From NCBI GenBank assembly GCA_934792465.1, contig CAKVOK010000004.1, forward strand, positions 1 to 64,000: a DNA stretch of 64,000 bases, read 5' to 3'. The translations under genes and the position numbers were made by a program. The notes beneath the pieces are model-generated. The model made no database searches and had not been told where the DNA came from. It saw only the letters and a list, made by a program, of their open reading frames with translations. The stretch comes from an uncultured Clostridia bacterium (GTDB lineage Bacteria > Bacillota > Clostridia > RUG12999). Below, piece after piece: positions 63,864 to 64,000 of the stretch. Positions within the stretch are counted from its first letter, which is position 1; each line of letters starts with the position of its first letter.

Positions 63864-64000
63864 TTCAGAACCTCCTTTGTCGCCGGAATCACGTATACAA
63901 AAGGTACGCTTTTACCCTCTGCCGTAATTCTTTTCAAATCCTTTACCGTGTATATCAGAAATTTGTGGCTCATGCAGGTTTTCGCTCCTATGGCAAAAAG
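63860..64000 (-). CDS. C-terminal end of an unidentified microcompartment-operon gene (partial)
   Basis: The frame enters from the right edge and gives the last 46 residues of a protein, ending FVYVIPATKEVLK. Its TGA overlaps the start of the alcohol dehydrogenase (ATGA), showing it belongs to the same operon. The fragment reads ...TVKDLKRITAEGKSVPFVYV; I do not recognise the family. Too short to assign. Confidence 0.6.
   Translation of the reverse strand, partial: LFAIGAKTCMSHKFLIYTVKDLKRITAEGKSVPFVYVIPATKEVLK

Noticed and set aside
55936..64000. Classical B12-dependent pdu or eut operon
   Set aside because: No diol dehydratase, ethanolamine lyase, reactivase or cobalamin genes in the window, and the alcohol dehydrogenase is of another family. 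The class was left open.
1..64000. tRNA, rRNA, CRISPR arrays, prophage, transposases
   Set aside because: No cloverleaf-type gene, no evenly spaced direct repeats, no integrase or transposase frame was recognised.

Overview
This 64 kb window is chromosomal DNA from a strictly anaerobic, low-GC Gram-positive bacterium of the Clostridia. The signs are a Gram-positive PolC, a type III glutamine synthetase, zinc-ribbon (C+) forms of ribosomal proteins S4, S14, L24 and L36, a Na+-pumping oxaloacetate decarboxylase, Hdr/Flx-type redox enzymes and a bacterial microcompartment locus. I see no rRNA, tRNA, CRISPR array, phage or intact transposon.

Layout. (1) 252-1397: a FucO-type lactaldehyde/1,2-propanediol oxidoreductase. 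(2) 17813-1920, minus strand: the complete S10-spc-alpha ribosomal super-operon (S10 to L17 with secY, adk, map, infA and rpoA), with tandem promoters and a ~285-nt structured leader that holds a 40-codon ORF. (3) 17.9-25.6 kb, plus strand: a YwlG-family protein, a MATE exporter, a GldA/F/G-like ABC system with a DUF4340 protein, and a PhnP-like metallohydrolase. (4) 25.7-35.6 kb: glutamine synthetase III behind a terminator-type leader, PolC, a zinc-ribbon membrane protein and a Na+/Pi cotransporter with a PhoU domain. (5) 35.6-40.3 kb: a GH2 beta-mannosidase-type enzyme (minus) and a secreted beta-helix surface protein (plus). (6) 40.4-52.0 kb, plus strand: one long operon for a malate-dehydrogenase-like enzyme, class II fumarase, HdrB-HdrC-HdrA, FlxD-FlxC-FlxB-FlxA, a soluble fumarate reductase iron-sulfur and flavoprotein pair, and a small membrane protein. 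(7) 55.5-52.1 kb, minus strand: oxaloacetate decarboxylase gamma, biotin carrier, beta and alpha, convergent on the previous operon. (8) 64-55.9 kb, minus strand: a microcompartment operon that continues off the right edge (shell proteins, EutN vertex protein, PduS/PduT-like redox pair, CoA-acylating aldehyde dehydrogenase, tagged zinc alcohol dehydrogenase, PduL) and ends in a DeoR-family regulator.

How it fits together. The operon at 40-52 kb reads as a reductive C4 branch: oxaloacetate to malate to fumarate to succinate. The last step is carried out by a fumarate reductase with no membrane anchor, co-encoded with a full HdrABC-FlxABCD flavin-based bifurcation module. The simplest model is a soluble NADH:fumarate/ferredoxin enzyme that saves energy as reduced ferredoxin. 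The facing decarboxylase operon can convert surplus oxaloacetate to pyruvate while exporting Na+. This is the best candidate for an undescribed system. The microcompartment operon carries the aldehyde-processing core (acyl-CoA, acyl-phosphate and alcohol branches with internal NAD recycling), but its signature enzyme lies outside the window; FucO at the other end hints at fucose/rhamnose or propanediol metabolism.

At a smaller scale, at least eight intergenic hairpins share a GCAAAAC-type stem and act as a genome-specific terminator family. Two have an identical 26-bp box upstream, and other short repeats are scattered between operons.
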